Shown: piece by piece, positions 16,889-25,539 of the stretch | How positions within the stretch are numbered: position 1 is the stretch's first letter | How the letters are laid out: every line of letters begins with the position of its first letter | Source of the DNA: Oxalobacteraceae sp. CFBP 8761 | GTDB lineage: Bacteria; Pseudomonadota; Gammaproteobacteria; Burkholderiales; Burkholderiaceae_D | Direction: 5' to 3' | Assembly (NCBI GenBank): GCA_014841595.1 | Contig: JACYUE010000001.1 | Span: 971,654 to 1,035,653 of the forward strand | DNA length: 64,000 nucleotides | Made by a program: the position numbers and the translations under genes | The notes under the pieces: model-generated | Database searches by the model: none | What the model was told of the DNA's origin: nothing | Seen by the model: the letters and a program-made list of their open reading frames with translations, nothing else

Positions 16889-18337
16889 TTACCTCGCCGC
16901 CACCGGCGCCCCATCAGCTTGCGCCGCCGGTTCCACCCAGCCGCCGCCCAGCACGCGATACAACGCGACCTGGTTCTGCAGACGCAGCAGATTGGCCTGC
17001 ACCGACAACTGCTGCGACTGGAACAGCGAACGCTGTGCATCGAGCAGGTCGAGCTGGCTGGCGGCGCCGCTGCGGAAGCGCAGGTCGGACAGGTTGAAGC
17101 GGTCGGCTTCGGCTTCGGTCACGGCTGCTTGCGCGCGCAGCTGTTCGCTGTACGTTGCCTGGCCGGCCAGGGCGTCCGCCACTTCGCGGAACGCGGTCTG
17201 GATCGATTGCTCGTAGCGCGCCACGGCGATGTCGCGCTGGGCACGGGCGGCGCCCAGCGTGGCGGTGTTGCGGCCGTAGTCGAAGATCGGCAGGATCGCC
17301 TGCGGTGCGAACGACCAGCCCCAGGTGCCGCTCTCGAACAGGCCCGACAGCTCGGTGCTGGCGCTGCCGGCGCTGGCCGTCAGCGAGATGCGCGGGAAGA
17401 AGTTCGCACGCGCCGCACCGATATTGGCGTTGGCCGCGATCAGCTCTTGCTCGGCCGCGCGGATGTCCGGGCGGTTGGCCAGCAGGTCCGATGGCAGGCC
17501 GGCTGGCAGGTCAGGCAGCTCGGTCTTGGCCAGCGTGGCACCGGTCGAGACGTCGGCCGGCAGCGGCTGGCCAACCAGCAGCGTCAGCAGGTTGATGTCC
17601 TGGGCGCGGAAGCGCTGTTGCTGCGCCAGCGTGGCCAGGGCCGTTTCAACGAGCGAACGCGATTGCTGGATGTCCAGGCGCGATGCGACACCGTTATCGA
17701 AACGCAGCTGCGTCAGACGATCCGAATCCTGGCGCGTCTTGAGCGTGTCCTGCGTGATGCGCAGCAGCTCTTCGTCGGCCAGCAATTGCAGATAAGCGTT
17801 GGCGACCGACGCGATCAGGCTGATCTGCGTGGTCTTGCGCGCTTCTTCGGTGGCCAGGTATTGCGCCAGTGCGGCTTCGCTCAGGTTGCGCACCCGGCCG
17901 AACAGGTCGAGCTCGAACGACGTGACTTGCAGGCCTGCCTGGTACTGACTGTTGATCGGCTGGTCTTCACCGACGGTCTGGCGGTTGCCGCTCACACCCA
18001 GGCCCACTGACGGCAGGCGATCGGCGCGCGTGATGCGGTACTGCGCACGCGCCTGCTCGATGTTGGCGATGGCGATGCGCAGGTCACGGTTGTTGACCAG
18101 TGCCTGGTCGATCAGCTGACGCAGGCGTGGATCGGCAAAGAACTGCTGCCAGGCGACTGCGGCAGGCGCCTGGGTGATTACCGGGCTGGTCGATGCCGTG
18201 GCGGCCTGTGGCACGGCCGGGAAGGTACCCGCCACCGGGGCAGCAGGGCGCTCATAGTCCGGCGCCAGCGACATGCAGCCGGCGAGTGCCATCGACAGCG
18301 CCAGTGGCGTGACGATCAGTTTGATGTGCTTGATCAT
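16889..18337 (-). CDS. RND efflux outer membrane lipoprotein channel (NodT/OprM family)
   Basis: 482 residues. Signal peptide with lipobox LAGC (Cys21 region, LALSMALAGCMS). It has two OEP repeats (about 60-250 and 280-470) typical of TolC-like trimeric channels. Family segments include RPDIRAAEQELIAANANIGAARA and the closing QVALYRVLGGGW. It forms the outer membrane exit of the tripartite pump encoded by the next two genes. Its ATG overlaps the permease stop by four bases, so translation is coupled. Confidence 0.93.
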   Translation of the reverse strand: MIKHIKLIVTPLALSMALAGCMSLAPDYERPAAPVAGTFPAVPQAATASTSPVITQAPAAVAWQQFFADPRLRQLIDQALVNNRDLRIAIANIEQARAQYRITRADRLPSVGLGVSGNRQTVGEDQPINSQYQAGLQVTSFELDLFGRVRNLSEAALAQYLATEEARKTTQISLIASVANAYLQLLADEELLRITQDTLKTRQDSDRLTQLRFDNGVASRLDIQQSRSLVETALATLAQQQRFRAQDINLLTLLVGQPLPADVSTGATLAKTELPDLPAGLPSDLLANRPDIRAAEQELIAANANIGAARANFFPRISLTASAGSASTELSGLFESGTWGWSFAPQAILPIFDYGRNTATLGAARAQRDIAVARYEQSIQTAFREVADALAGQATYSEQLRAQAAVTEAEADRFNLSDLRFRSGAASQLDLLDAQRSLFQSQQLSVQANLLRLQNQVALYRVLGGGWVEPAAQADGAPVAAR

Positions 18338-21300
18338 ACTTGTTTCCCTTCTTCTGCGGCCTGGCGTTCCTGTTTCTCCAGGGCATGCTGTTTTTCCTGC
18401 GCATGGGCGTACATCTTGTTCTGGCGCTCGCTGCCCTTGAAGAGCGTACGGATCACGACAAAGAACACTGGCACGAAAATCACGCCGAGCACGGTGGCCG
18501 TAATCATACCGCCCATTACGCCGGTACCGATGGCGCGCTGCGATGCCGAACCGGCGCCGCCCGCGAGGACCAGCGGCAGCACGCCGAGGATGAAGGCGAG
18601 CGACGTCATGATGATCGGGCGGAAGCGCAGGTGAGCCGCTTCGAGCGCCGCGTCGAACGGTGACTTGCCTTCGGCCTGCAGGTCCTTGGCGAATTCGACG
18701 ATCAGAATCGCGTTCTTCGCTGCCAGGCCAATGATGGTGATCAGGCCGACCTTGAAGTAGACGTCGTTCGACAAGCCCCGCATATTGGCCGCCAGCAGCG
18801 AGCCGAGAATACCCAGCGGTACCACCAGCAGCACGGCCACCGGGATGGTCCAGCTTTCATACAGCGCGGCCAGGGCCAGGAACACCGCGAGCAGCGCGAA
18901 GCCGATCAGGATGAACACGGTCGATCCGGACAGCAGTTCTTCGCGCGACTGGCCGGTCCACTCGTACGAGAAACCAGCCGGCAGGCGTTCTGCCAGACGC
19001 TGCATCTCGTCCAGCGCTTCGCCGCTCGAGTAACCCGGCGCGGCTTCACCGGTCAGCTTCATCGCCGGATAGCCGTTGTAGCGGTTGGTCTGCATCGGGC
19101 CGGTGGTCCATTCGGTCGTCGCGAACGACGACAGCGGCACCGGCTGGCCCTGGGTATTCATCGCGTTGATGCGCAGCAGATCGTCCGGCTGCATGCGCTG
19201 TGGCGCATCGGCCTGCACGATCACACGCTGCAGGCGGCCGGCGTTCGGGAAGTCGTTGACGTACGACGAACCCATCGACGTCGACAGCGCCGTATTGATC
19301 GCGGCGAAGCTCACGCCCAGGGCTTGCGCCTTGTCGCGGTTGATGTTCAGCTTGAGCTGCGGTGCATCTTCCAGACCTTCAGGACGCATGCCCGTCAGGA
19401 TCTTGCTCTGCGACGCCATGCCCAGCATCTGGTTACGCGCGGCCAGCAGGGCGGCGTGGCCGTTGCCGGCACGATCCTGCAGGCGGAACGAGAAGCCGGT
19501 ACCGGTACCCAGTTCCGGGATTGGCGGCGGGCTCACCACGAAGATGAACGAGTCGCGCAGCGCGCCCATGTGGCCCATGATGCGCCCTGCGAACGATTGC
19601 GCGTCCTGACCGTCGCCCTTGCGCTCGTCCCATGCTTTCATCGGGATGAACGCCAGACCCATGTTCTGGCCCTGGCCCGAGAACGAGAAGCCGGTCAGGG
19701 CCACGATGTTCGCCGTTTCCGGCTGCTTCATCACGAACTCTTCCATTGCACGCATCACGGCGCCGGTACGTTCGGCCGTCGCGCCTGGTGGCAGCTGGAC
19801 GTTGGCGATCACATAGCCCTGGTCTTCGTTCGGCAGGAACGAATTCGGCAGGCGCGTGAACATCACACCGACCACGACGACCAGCACGGCAAACACGACC
19901 ATCCAGCGGCCGGCACGCTTCATGAGAGCGCCGACGAAGCCTTCGTACTTCTTGGCGCCGGTGGTGAACTTGCGGTTGAACCAGCCAAAGAAGCCCTTCT
20001 TGGTGTGATTGTGGCCGGCTTCGATAGGTTTGAGCAGGTGCGCACACAGCGCCGGGGTCAAGGACAGCGCCAGGAACGCCGAGAAGGCGATCGAGGTCAC
20101 CATGACCACCGAGAACTGGCGGTAGATGTTACCGACCGCGCCGGCGAAGAACGCCAGCGGCACGAACACGGCAATCAGGACCACGGTCACGCCGATGATG
20201 GCGCCCGAAATCTGGCCCATGGCCTTGCGCGTGGCTTCCAGCGGCGGCAGACCTTCTTCGCTCATGATGCGCTCGACGTTCTCGACCACCACAATGGCAT
20301 CATCGACGACGATACCAATCACCAGCACCATGCCGAACATGGTCAGCACGTTGATCGAGAAGCCCATCGCCAGCAGGCAGGCGAACGAGCCCAGCAGTGC
20401 GATTGGCACCACGATGGTCGGGATCAGCGTATAGCGGAAGTTCTGCAGGAACAGGTACATCACCAGGAACACCAGCACGATCGCTTCGATCAGCGTGTGC
20501 ACCACTTGCTCGATCGAGATCGAGATGAAGGTGGTGGAGTCGTAAGGGATCGAGTACTTCACACCGGCCGGGAAGAGCTTCTGCAGCTCGGCCATGCGGG
20601 CCTTGATCAGATCGGCGGTTTCAAGGGCATTGCCGGCTGGCGCCAGCTGCACGCCGATACCGGCCGATGGCTTGCCGTTCAGGCGCGCCGAGGTCGCATA
20701 CGACTGGCCGCCGACTTCGATGCGGGCGACGTCCTTCAGGCGTACGGTCGAGCCGTCCTGGTTGGCGCGCAGCACGATGTTGCCGAATTGTTCGACGTTC
20801 GACAGCTGGCCAGTGACGATGACGGTGGCACTGATCTGCTGGCCTTGCGCGATCGGCAAATCGCCGATCGTGCCCGATGCGACCTGGGCATTCTGCTGCG
20901 AGATTGCGCTCGTGACGTCGGCTGGCGACAGGTTAAAGCCGACCAGCTTGGTTGGATCGATCCAGATCCGCATCGCCTTTTCCGTACCGAACAGCTGGGC
21001 CTGGCCAACGCCGGTAATACGCTGGATTTCAGGCAGCACATTGCGCGACGCGTAATCGCCCAGCGCAATATTGTCCATCTTCGGGTCATCCGACGACAGG
21101 ATCGTAAACAGCAGGAAGTTCGAGCGCGACTTGTCGACGCGCACACCTTGCTGCGTCACTGCCGGTGGCAGACGCGGGGTCGCGCGCGACAGGCGGTTCT
21201 GAACGTCAACCTGGGCCAGTTCCGGATCGGTGCCGGTCTCGAAGGAAATGGTAATCGAGCCAGTGCCGTTGGCCTGGCTGGTCGATTCCATGTAGATCAT

Positions 21301-21522
21301 GCCCTGGGCACCGTTCATCTCGCGTTCGATAATCGAGATGACGGAATCCTCCAGAGTCTGCGCCGACGCACCCGGGTAGGTGACGTTGACGACGATCGCG
21401 GGTGGCGCCACGGAGGGGTATTGGGCGATCGGCAACTGCTTGATCGCAACAGTACCCAGCACCATGATGAACAGCGCGATCACCCATGCAAAAATTGGGC
21501 GGTCAATAAAAAAACGTGCCAT
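18334..21522 (-). CDS. RND multidrug efflux permease (AcrB/MexB type, HAE1)
   Basis: 1062 residues, full length. Inner membrane proton-drug antiporter with 12 predicted membrane helices and two large periplasmic loops. The N-terminus MARFFIDRPIFAWVIALFIM is the HAE1 signature. The proton-relay Asp pair is in GIVVDDAIVVVENVER of helix 4. The docking-domain and pore segments look intact. Expected substrates are hydrophobic or amphiphilic compounds, but specificity cannot be read from the sequence. It is the middle gene of adaptor-permease-channel. Confidence 0.95.
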   Translation of the reverse strand: MARFFIDRPIFAWVIALFIMVLGTVAIKQLPIAQYPSVAPPAIVVNVTYPGASAQTLEDSVISIIEREMNGAQGMIYMESTSQANGTGSITISFETGTDPELAQVDVQNRLSRATPRLPPAVTQQGVRVDKSRSNFLLFTILSSDDPKMDNIALGDYASRNVLPEIQRITGVGQAQLFGTEKAMRIWIDPTKLVGFNLSPADVTSAISQQNAQVASGTIGDLPIAQGQQISATVIVTGQLSNVEQFGNIVLRANQDGSTVRLKDVARIEVGGQSYATSARLNGKPSAGIGVQLAPAGNALETADLIKARMAELQKLFPAGVKYSIPYDSTTFISISIEQVVHTLIEAIVLVFLVMYLFLQNFRYTLIPTIVVPIALLGSFACLLAMGFSINVLTMFGMVLVIGIVVDDAIVVVENVERIMSEEGLPPLEATRKAMGQISGAIIGVTVVLIAVFVPLAFFAGAVGNIYRQFSVVMVTSIAFSAFLALSLTPALCAHLLKPIEAGHNHTKKGFFGWFNRKFTTGAKKYEGFVGALMKRAGRWMVVFAVLVVVVGVMFTRLPNSFLPNEDQGYVIANVQLPPGATAERTGAVMRAMEEFVMKQPETANIVALTGFSFSGQGQNMGLAFIPMKAWDERKGDGQDAQSFAGRIMGHMGALRDSFIFVVSPPPIPELGTGTGFSFRLQDRAGNGHAALLAARNQMLGMASQSKILTGMRPEGLEDAPQLKLNINRDKAQALGVSFAAINTALSTSMGSSYVNDFPNAGRLQRVIVQADAPQRMQPDDLLRINAMNTQGQPVPLSSFATTEWTTGPMQTNRYNGYPAMKLTGEAAPGYSSGEALDEMQRLAERLPAGFSYEWTGQSREELLSGSTVFILIGFALLAVFLALAALYESWTIPVAVLLVVPLGILGSLLAANMRGLSNDVYFKVGLITIIGLAAKNAILIVEFAKDLQAEGKSPFDAALEAAHLRFRPIIMTSLAFILGVLPLVLAGGAGSASQRAIGTGVMGGMITATVLGVIFVPVFFVVIRTLFKGSERQNKMYAHAQEKQHALEKQERQAAEEGKQV

Positions 21523-21546
21523 TGAAAAGTCCTGTTCGTTTTATTC

Positions 21547-22869
21547 TTAGCGGCTGCTGTTGGCCGGGGTCGTTGCACCCGCTGCCGGCGAACCGGAATT
21601 CGGGGTGCGCGCACCGGGTGCATTCGCGCCAGCGGCGGGCTGGGCGCCGGCAGCGTTCGGCTGGGCAGCCGGGGCACCAGCCTGGGCCGGGGCCTGGGCG
21701 GCGACCGGGGTCCATGGCACCGGTTTGACCGGCGTGCCTGGCGGCAGCATCTGCAGCTTCTGGAAGCCATCGACCATGACTTGTTCGCCTTCTTTCAGGC
21801 CGTCGGTGACGATCCAGCTCTCGCCTTGCTGCGAAGCGATCTTGACGGTGCGGGACACTGGCTTGTTGTCGGCGCCGATGACCATCACGGTATCGCCGTT
21901 CTGGCCGCCACGGGTGACCGCTTGCTGCGGCACCAGGATGCCGCGCGTTTCCGACTGCGACAGGCGCACGCGTGCGTACTGGCCTGGGAGCAGGGCGTTG
22001 TCCGGATTGTCGATGGCGGCGCGCAGCGTGACCTGGCCGCTCGTTTCGTCGACAGTCACGTCCGAGAACAGCAGCTTGCCCTTGCGCGGCAACACGGTAC
22101 CGTCGTCGAGCACGACCGTGACCGGCAGCTCGGCATCGATCCTGCCGCCGGCCTGCTTGCGCAGGCGCTGCAGGTCGTTCGCCGACTGGGTGATGTTCAG
22201 GTACATGCGGTCGGTCTGCTGGATCAGGGCCAGCTCGGTCGACTGGGTTGCCGAGACCAGCGCACCTTCGGTGACCAGCGAACGGCCGATGCGGCCGGAA
22301 ATCGGTGCGTTGACGTTGGTGTAGCCCAAATTGATCTGCGCCACACGGACCTGCGCGCGGGCTGCGGCCACTTCGGCCTCACCCTGGCGTTGCGCTGCGA
22401 CGGCGTTGTCGAATTCCTGTTTGCTGACGGCAGCGGCTTCGACCAGTGGCTTGTAGCGATCGGCAATCGACTTGGCCGCCACCAGATTGGCCTGGGCGCG
22501 CGCCAGGTCAGCCTGGGCGGAAGCGACCTGGGCCTGGTACGGCGCAGCGTCGATCTGATACAGCGCCTGGCCCTGCTTGACCATGCTGCCCTCGGTGAAC
22601 AGGCGTTTCTGGACATTGCCATCGACGCGCGCGCGAACCTGGGCGGTGCGGATTGCCTCGACGCGGGCTGGCAGCTCGGTCTGCAATGCGACGGTTTCGA
22701 TCTTGGTGGTGATGACACCGGCCTGGACGGCTGGAGCTTGCTGGCCGCCAGGGGCGGCGCCGGCTGGGGCTGCATCTTTCTTGCCGCAGGCGGACAACAG
22801 AACCAGGGCTGCCAGAGTGGCGGCAGCGACCCGGGTCAGGGACGGGGACGAGGATTGGGCAGGGCGCAT
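21547..22869 (-). CDS. RND efflux periplasmic adaptor lipoprotein (AcrA/MexA type)
   Basis: 440 residues. Signal peptide with lipobox LLSAC before GKKDAAP. Then come the membrane-fusion-protein pattern RVRARVDGNVQKRLFTEGS (barrel-sandwich), an alpha hairpin rich in Ala and Gln (about 115-185), and the beta-barrel part. The final 70 residues are an Ala/Pro/Gly-rich tail (QAPAQAGAPAAQPNAAGAQ), longer than in AcrA and probably disordered. It links the inner membrane pump to the channel. First gene of the efflux operon; ends 24 bases before the permease. Confidence 0.93.
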   Translation of the reverse strand: MRPAQSSSPSLTRVAAATLAALVLLSACGKKDAAPAGAAPGGQQAPAVQAGVITTKIETVALQTELPARVEAIRTAQVRARVDGNVQKRLFTEGSMVKQGQALYQIDAAPYQAQVASAQADLARAQANLVAAKSIADRYKPLVEAAAVSKQEFDNAVAAQRQGEAEVAAARAQVRVAQINLGYTNVNAPISGRIGRSLVTEGALVSATQSTELALIQQTDRMYLNITQSANDLQRLRKQAGGRIDAELPVTVVLDDGTVLPRKGKLLFSDVTVDETSGQVTLRAAIDNPDNALLPGQYARVRLSQSETRGILVPQQAVTRGGQNGDTVMVIGADNKPVSRTVKIASQQGESWIVTDGLKEGEQVMVDGFQKLQMLPPGTPVKPVPWTPVAAQAPAQAGAPAAQPNAAGAQPAAGANAPGARTPNSGSPAAGATTPANSSR

Positions 22870-22966
22870 TACGTGTGCTTCCTTCTAGTTAGTAACGCGT
22901 CGACGTCACCCGCCGCTCAGGAAAACATGGCGAAGGGTGATATCAACACTGGCTTTTGCAAATAGT

Positions 22967-22994
22967 TTTATATACTATCACGACTGTATGTAAA
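22967..22994. promoter_or_regulatory. Candidate TetR/AcrR operator
   Basis: Arms TTTATATAC (22967-22975) and GTATGTAAA (22986-22994) are inverted repeats with one mismatch around a 10-base spacer. They lie in the 163-base gap between the divergent adaptor and TetR genes. The half-site GTATGTA resembles the known AcrR operator half-site of E. coli. It probably binds the adjacent TetR regulator and controls both directions. Confidence 0.65.
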
Positions 22995-23032
22995 ATGTTT
23001 GCCCCCTTGTAATTTTGGAGTAGCCCCCGAAT

Positions 23033-23650
23033 ATGGTCCGCAGGACGAAAGAAGAAGCCGCCGCAACACGCGATAGCATCCTTGACGCAGCAGAAATTTT
23101 GTTCGCAAAACATGGCGTTTCAAGAACAACTTTACAGCATATTGCTACCGCGGCGGGCGTGACGCGCGGCGCAATTTATTGGCATTTTGTCGACAAGGGC
23201 GCCGTGTTCAGCGCCATGATGGAACGCGCCACGATGCCGATGGATGCCGCCGTGAAGCTGGCAGGCGAACGCGCGGACACCGATCCGCTGCAAAGCCTGC
23301 GCAACGAAATGCTGGCCGTGCTGCAGATCGTGGAAGGCGACGAGAAGGCGCGCCGCGTGTTCGAGATCGCCACGCTCAAGACTGAATTCACCGACGAGGT
23401 CGATTCGGCGCGCGCGCACAAGCGCGAATCGGTAGCGCGCTGGCGCGGCCGGCTGCAGGATCAGTTCACGCAGGCCGTGGCCGACGGCACGTTGCCAGCC
23501 GCGGTCGACCCGCGCAAGGCGTCGATGTCGGTCTGGGTCATGCTCGACGGCCTGATCCGCAACTGGATCTTCGAGCCGGGCGCATTCGAGCTGGTCGACC
23601 TGGGAGCCGAGCTGATCGATACCTACATGGCAGGCTTGCGCGCCCGCTAA
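23033..23650 (+). CDS. TetR-family repressor of the RND pump (AcrR-like)
   Basis: 205 residues. The N-terminal helix-turn-helix (about 12-58) reads DSILDAAEILFAKHGVSRTT then VTRGAIYWHFVDKGAVF, the AcrR/TtgR pattern. The helical C-terminal part is the ligand-binding and dimer domain. It is divergent from the efflux operon with a palindrome between, so it most likely represses the pump until a ligand binds. Sequence alone does not give the ligand. Confidence 0.9.
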   Translation: MVRRTKEEAAATRDSILDAAEILFAKHGVSRTTLQHIATAAGVTRGAIYWHFVDKGAVFSAMMERATMPMDAAVKLAGERADTDPLQSLRNEMLAVLQIVEGDEKARRVFEIATLKTEFTDEVDSARAHKRESVARWRGRLQDQFTQAVADGTLPAAVDPRKASMSVWVMLDGLIRNWIFEPGAFELVDLGAELIDTYMAGLRAR

Positions 23651-24016
23651 ACCCTGGTTTTACAAATGTAAAAACAAGAAAAGCGGGGGTCAGGTCTGAC
23701 ATTCGGACACGATCTCAACAGTCGATCAAAAAAAGCGAGGGTCAGGTCTGACATTCGAAGTAGAAGCGGGGGTCAGAAGCGGGGGTCAGAAGCGGGGGTC
23801 AGGTCTGACATTCGGACACGAGCTGGACAGTCGGGCCAGTCGGAATTAGCTGGCAGCGGGCCATGCTAATACCATGTGAGAGATCATTGGAAGTTGCTAA
23901 GGCTGAGGCCGTGTCTGAATGTCAGACCTGACCCCGGCTGTGCGGCTGTGTTTCAAGTGGCTAAGGCTGAGGTCGTGTCCGAATGTCAGACCTGACCCCA
24001 GCTGTGTTCACCGTGC
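23651..24016. repeat. Non-coding block of REP-like direct and inverted repeats
   Basis: 366 bases without a gene. The core GGTCAGGTCTGACATTCG occurs three times forward (about 23683-23711, 23734-23757, 23793-23821) and twice inverted (about 23910-23937, 23974-24000). A 13-base unit AGAAGCGGGGGTC repeats three times in tandem at 23762-23800. The two inverted copies sit in a longer duplicated unit (about 23896-23941 and 23959-24006) starting GCTAAGGCTGAGG. The core includes the short palindrome CAGGTCTGA/TCAGACCTG. An AT-rich hairpin at 23658-23673 may end the TetR transcript. No transposase gene is nearby. It resembles REP/BIME elements. Confidence 0.8.
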
Positions 24017-24946
24017 TTAGCGCATGCCTTCGATCATCACCTTCAGCTTGATCGAATCGGCCACGAACGCGCGGATGCCTTCGGCCAGCTTTTCGGTCGC
24101 CATCGCATCTTCATTGAGCATGAAGCGGAACGTCTTTTCGTCGATCGCGATCTTCTCGATATCGGCGCTGTCGTCCTTGACCAGCTTGCGCTCGAATGGT
24201 GCGTCGCTGTCGGCCAGCTTTTGCAGCAGGTCCGGCGAGATCGTGAGCAGGTCGCAACCGGCCAGTTCCAGGATCTGCGACGTGTTGCGGAAGCTTGCGC
24301 CCATCACTTCGGTGGCGTAGCCGAACTTGCGGTAGTACTGGTAGATGCCCTTGACCGACTGCACGCCCGGATCGTCGGCGCCCTGGTAATCGGTGCCGGT
24401 CGACTTCTTGTACCAGTCGTAGATACGGCCGACGAACGGCGAAATCAGCTTGACGCCCGCTTCGGCGCAGGCCACGGCCTGGCACAGCGAGAACAGCAGC
24501 GTCAGATTGCAGTGGATGCCGTCTTTTTCCAGGATCTCGGCGGCGCGGATGCCTTCCCAGGTCGAGGCGATCTTGATCAGCACGCGCTCGCGCGACACGC
24601 CGGCCGCTTCATACAGCGCGATCAGTTCGCGGCCCTTGGCCACCGTGGCCTCGGTATCGAACGACAGCGCCGCATCGATCTCGGTCGACACGCGGCCCGG
24701 CACGAACTTGAGGATTTCCACGCCGAAGGCGATCAACAGGCTGTCGATGATGCCGTCGATCGACGCGTCGGGCGCGTTGGCGATGGCTTTTTCAAGCAGC
24801 GGACGGTATTCCGGCTTCTGCACGGCCTTCAGGATCAGCGACGGGTTGGTGGTCGCGTCCTGCGGCGTATAGGCCTTGATCGACTGGAAGTCGCCGGTGT
24901 CGGCGACGACGGTGGTGAATTGCTTGAGCTGTTCGAGTTGGTTCAT
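24017..24946 (-). CDS. tal: Transaldolase
   Basis: 309 residues from ATG 24946. It moves a dihydroxyacetone unit between sugar phosphates in the non-oxidative pentose phosphate pathway. Signatures: [15 protein letters not shown] near the N-terminus and the Schiff-base Lys in [16 protein letters not shown], then [15 protein letters not shown]. The frame extends 14 residues upstream into the msrC stop region, so the internal ATG is chosen. It lies 19 bases after msrC and belongs functionally with the zwf and edd-eda genes of this window. Confidence 0.96.
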   Translation of the reverse strand: MNQLEQLKQFTTVVADTGDFQSIKAYTPQDATTNPSLILKAVQKPEYRPLLEKAIANAPDASIDGIIDSLLIAFGVEILKFVPGRVSTEIDAALSFDTEATVAKGRELIALYEAAGVSRERVLIKIASTWEGIRAAEILEKDGIHCNLTLLFSLCQAVACAEAGVKLISPFVGRIYDWYKKSTGTDYQGADDPGVQSVKGIYQYYRKFGYATEVMGASFRNTSQILELAGCDLLTISPDLLQKLADSDAPFERKLVKDDSADIEKIAIDEKTFRFMLNEDAMATEKLAEGIRAFVADSIKLKVMIEGMR

Positions 24947-24965
24947 GGTGGTCTCTTGAATATTC

Positions 24966-25463
24966 TTAGAAATCGGTGCCCGCGACAAACGCGGCCAGCA
25001 TGGCTTCCAGGCCGGCGCGGTCTTCGTCGCTGAAGCGCTCGAGCTTCGGGCTGTCGATATCGAACACGCCGATCAGCCGGTCATCCTTGAGCACCGGAAT
25101 CACGATCTCGGACGCCGACGCCGAATCGCAGGCGATATGGCCCGGGAATGCATGCACGTCGGCGACCACGATGGTCTCGCGCTTGACGGCGGTGGCGCCG
25201 CACACGCCGCGCCCGAACGGGATGCGCGCGCAGGCGGGCTTGCCCTGGAACGGGCCGACCAGCAGATCGTTGCCTTCGCCTTTTTTGGACGGCACGGTGA
25301 AGTAGAAGCCAGCCCAGTTCAGGTCGGCGATGGTGTCGTAGACGAGGGCCGAGAACTGCGACGCATTGGCCGTCAGGTCGCGTTCACCTTCGAGGATGCT
25401 CGTGACCTGGCGTACCAGCAGGTCGTAATCGGGGCGGTCGCTGCGTTCTGGATTGATGTGCAT
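24966..25463 (-). CDS. msrC: Free methionine-(R)-sulfoxide reductase (GAF domain)
   Basis: 165 residues, one GAF domain. The family's catalytic cysteines are visible in [16 protein letters not shown] and in [19 protein letters not shown]. The enzyme reduces free Met-R-sulfoxide using thioredoxin. The ending [18 protein letters not shown] is also typical. It is upstream of and probably co-transcribed with transaldolase. Confidence 0.88.
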   Translation of the reverse strand: MHINPERSDRPDYDLLVRQVTSILEGERDLTANASQFSALVYDTIADLNWAGFYFTVPSKKGEGNDLLVGPFQGKPACARIPFGRGVCGATAVKRETIVVADVHAFPGHIACDSASASEIVIPVLKDDRLIGVFDIDSPKLERFSDEDRAGLEAMLAAFVAGTDF

Positions 25464-25539
25464 GGCGTTGCCATTTGGCGGTCAATAAAGGAACTATTTT
25501 AGCCCAATGGCTTCGCTTGCGGTTGCGTGCACCCCGGGT

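Noticed and set aside
19324..21525. 733-residue plus-strand open frame opposite the RND permease
   Set aside because: Antisense to a full-length, motif-complete permease; a low-complexity His/Asp/Arg product with no support.
23762..23800. Three tandem copies of a short unit as a possible CRISPR array
   Set aside because: Units are 13 bases and directly adjacent, with no spacers and no cas genes nearby; they belong to the REP-like block.
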